Source: Leptasterias polaris (Eukaryota > Echinodermata > Asteroidea > Forcipulatida > Asteriidae). From it: DNA of 64,000 nucleotides. The position numbers and the translations under genes were made by a program. Where the stretch lies: the NCBI GenBank assembly GCA_037783415.1, contig JAZGTN010000054.1, forward strand, positions 2,108,001 through 2,172,000. Direction: 5' to 3'. The notes under the pieces were generated by a model. That model saw nothing but the letters and a program-made list of their open reading frames with translations, searched no databases and was not told where the DNA came from. Within the stretch, counting starts at the first letter, position 1, and every line of letters starts with the position of its first letter. Below, in pieces: positions 63,821-64,000 of the stretch.

Positions 63821-64000
63821 TTCTTTACTAAGAAACAAGGGTGTACTGAACAAACTGGTTGATTCTTAGCGTATTCTGAGACGAAAAAAATTCAAACCCC
63901 TCAAAACGCGCTGAGATTAATTCTTTACTAAGAAACATGGGTGTACTGAACAAACTGGTTGATTCTGAGCGAATTCTGAGACGAAAAAAATTCAAACCCC

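Larger units (their letters stand above)
1..64000 (+). repeat. 100-bp satellite DNA array filling the window
   Basis: About 640 head-to-tail copies of a 100-bp monomer, all in one orientation, with no interruption. Landmarks within the monomer are ttctttacta at 1-10, catgggtgtac at 16-26, attctgag at 42-49 and again at 53-60, gagacg at 58-63, an A7 tract at 64-70, cccc at 77-80 and a CpG-containing segment at 87-90. Most copies differ from the majority sequence at only 0-5 sites, and the same substitutions recur in many copies. GC is 38%. Copies keep exact 100-bp spacing for kilobases at a time. This is the form of eukaryotic satellite DNA in centromeric or other heterochromatin, where unequal exchange and conversion homogenise monomers. 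The centromeric role is inference; no CENP-A or chromatin data are available. The family and species are not recognised. The array continues past both edges of the window. Confidence 0.99.

Noticed and set aside
1..64000. CRISPR array
   Set aside because: A CRISPR array alternates short repeats with unique spacers. Here the whole 100-bp unit is repeated without unique spacers and without cas genes.
1..64000. Inverted segments or orientation switches
   Set aside because: Reading the window, every monomer is in the same orientation; no reverse-complement copy was seen.
1..64000. A hidden gene, RNA gene or mobile element between monomers
   Set aside because: No stretch departs from the monomer by more than a few bases, and the phase is explained throughout by the listed length variants, leaving no room for another element.
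1..64000. Assembly artefact from collapsed or looped reads
   Set aside because: Not excluded, but the varied unit lengths, private markers and chimeric joints are not what simple looping of one read would give; long-read coverage would decide.

Overview
The whole 64 kb window is one uninterrupted head-to-tail tandem array of a satellite DNA with a 100-bp monomer, about 640 copies, all in the same orientation. I see no gene, RNA gene, transposable element, CRISPR array, promoter or unique sequence in it. The array runs off both edges: the window starts at monomer position 1 (in the numbering used here, where 1-10 is ttctttacta) and stops at position 80. The majority monomer has 36 A, 26 T, 19 G and 19 C (38% GC), an A7 tract at 64-70, four CpGs and a VspI site spanning the monomer joint. 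Homogeneous satellite of this size with nested higher-order repeats points to a eukaryotic chromosome, most likely centromeric, pericentromeric or other constitutive heterochromatin. I do not recognise the family and cannot name the species.

Monomers fall into a few types defined by linked substitutions. C is the majority type. Q carries 18A and 47T. E carries 52A, 84G, 87T and 95A, often also 90A, and 52A makes an EcoRI site; E' is E without 95A. R carries 84G, 87T and 92A, sometimes also 86T. G carries 21T, sometimes with 30G and 84C. T20 carries 20T, often with 87G or 87T. T87 carries 87T alone, and 84C carries 84C alone. These types recur in fixed orders, giving higher-order repeats: a pentamer E-C-84C-T87-Q, a hexamer E-C-G-C-T87-Q, a nonamer G(30G,84C)-E(90A)-R(86T)-E'-C-G-G-C-C, and multi-kilobase units built from them.

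Layout. 1-1853 is a block nearly identical to 60819-62671. 1854-4201 is mosaic with an 800-bp internal duplication. 4202-6895 holds three copies of a 298-bp trimer and a 1196-bp-offset duplication. 6896-16295 is three tandem units of 2.9, 3.5 and 3.0 kb. 16692-21145 is a 2.3-kb tandem duplication. 20995-24794 holds two units of 1.8 and 2.0 kb plus a partial third. 25695-32508 is mosaic and contains the two most damaged monomers. 32509-38808 is rich in pentamers and hexamers. 38809-43408 has three copies of a dodecamer. From 44109 the array switches to another subfamily with two long duplications at offsets of 8405 and 9106 bp, ending in a 401-bp tetramer repeated twice.

The open reading frames in the window are artefacts. 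A 100-bp monomer moves the reading frame by one base per copy, so a stop in any frame recurs within 300 bp; longer frames appear only where a monomer of abnormal length re-phases the array. The interest of this window is structural: a fine-grained record of unequal crossover, gene conversion and microhomology-associated indels in a satellite array.
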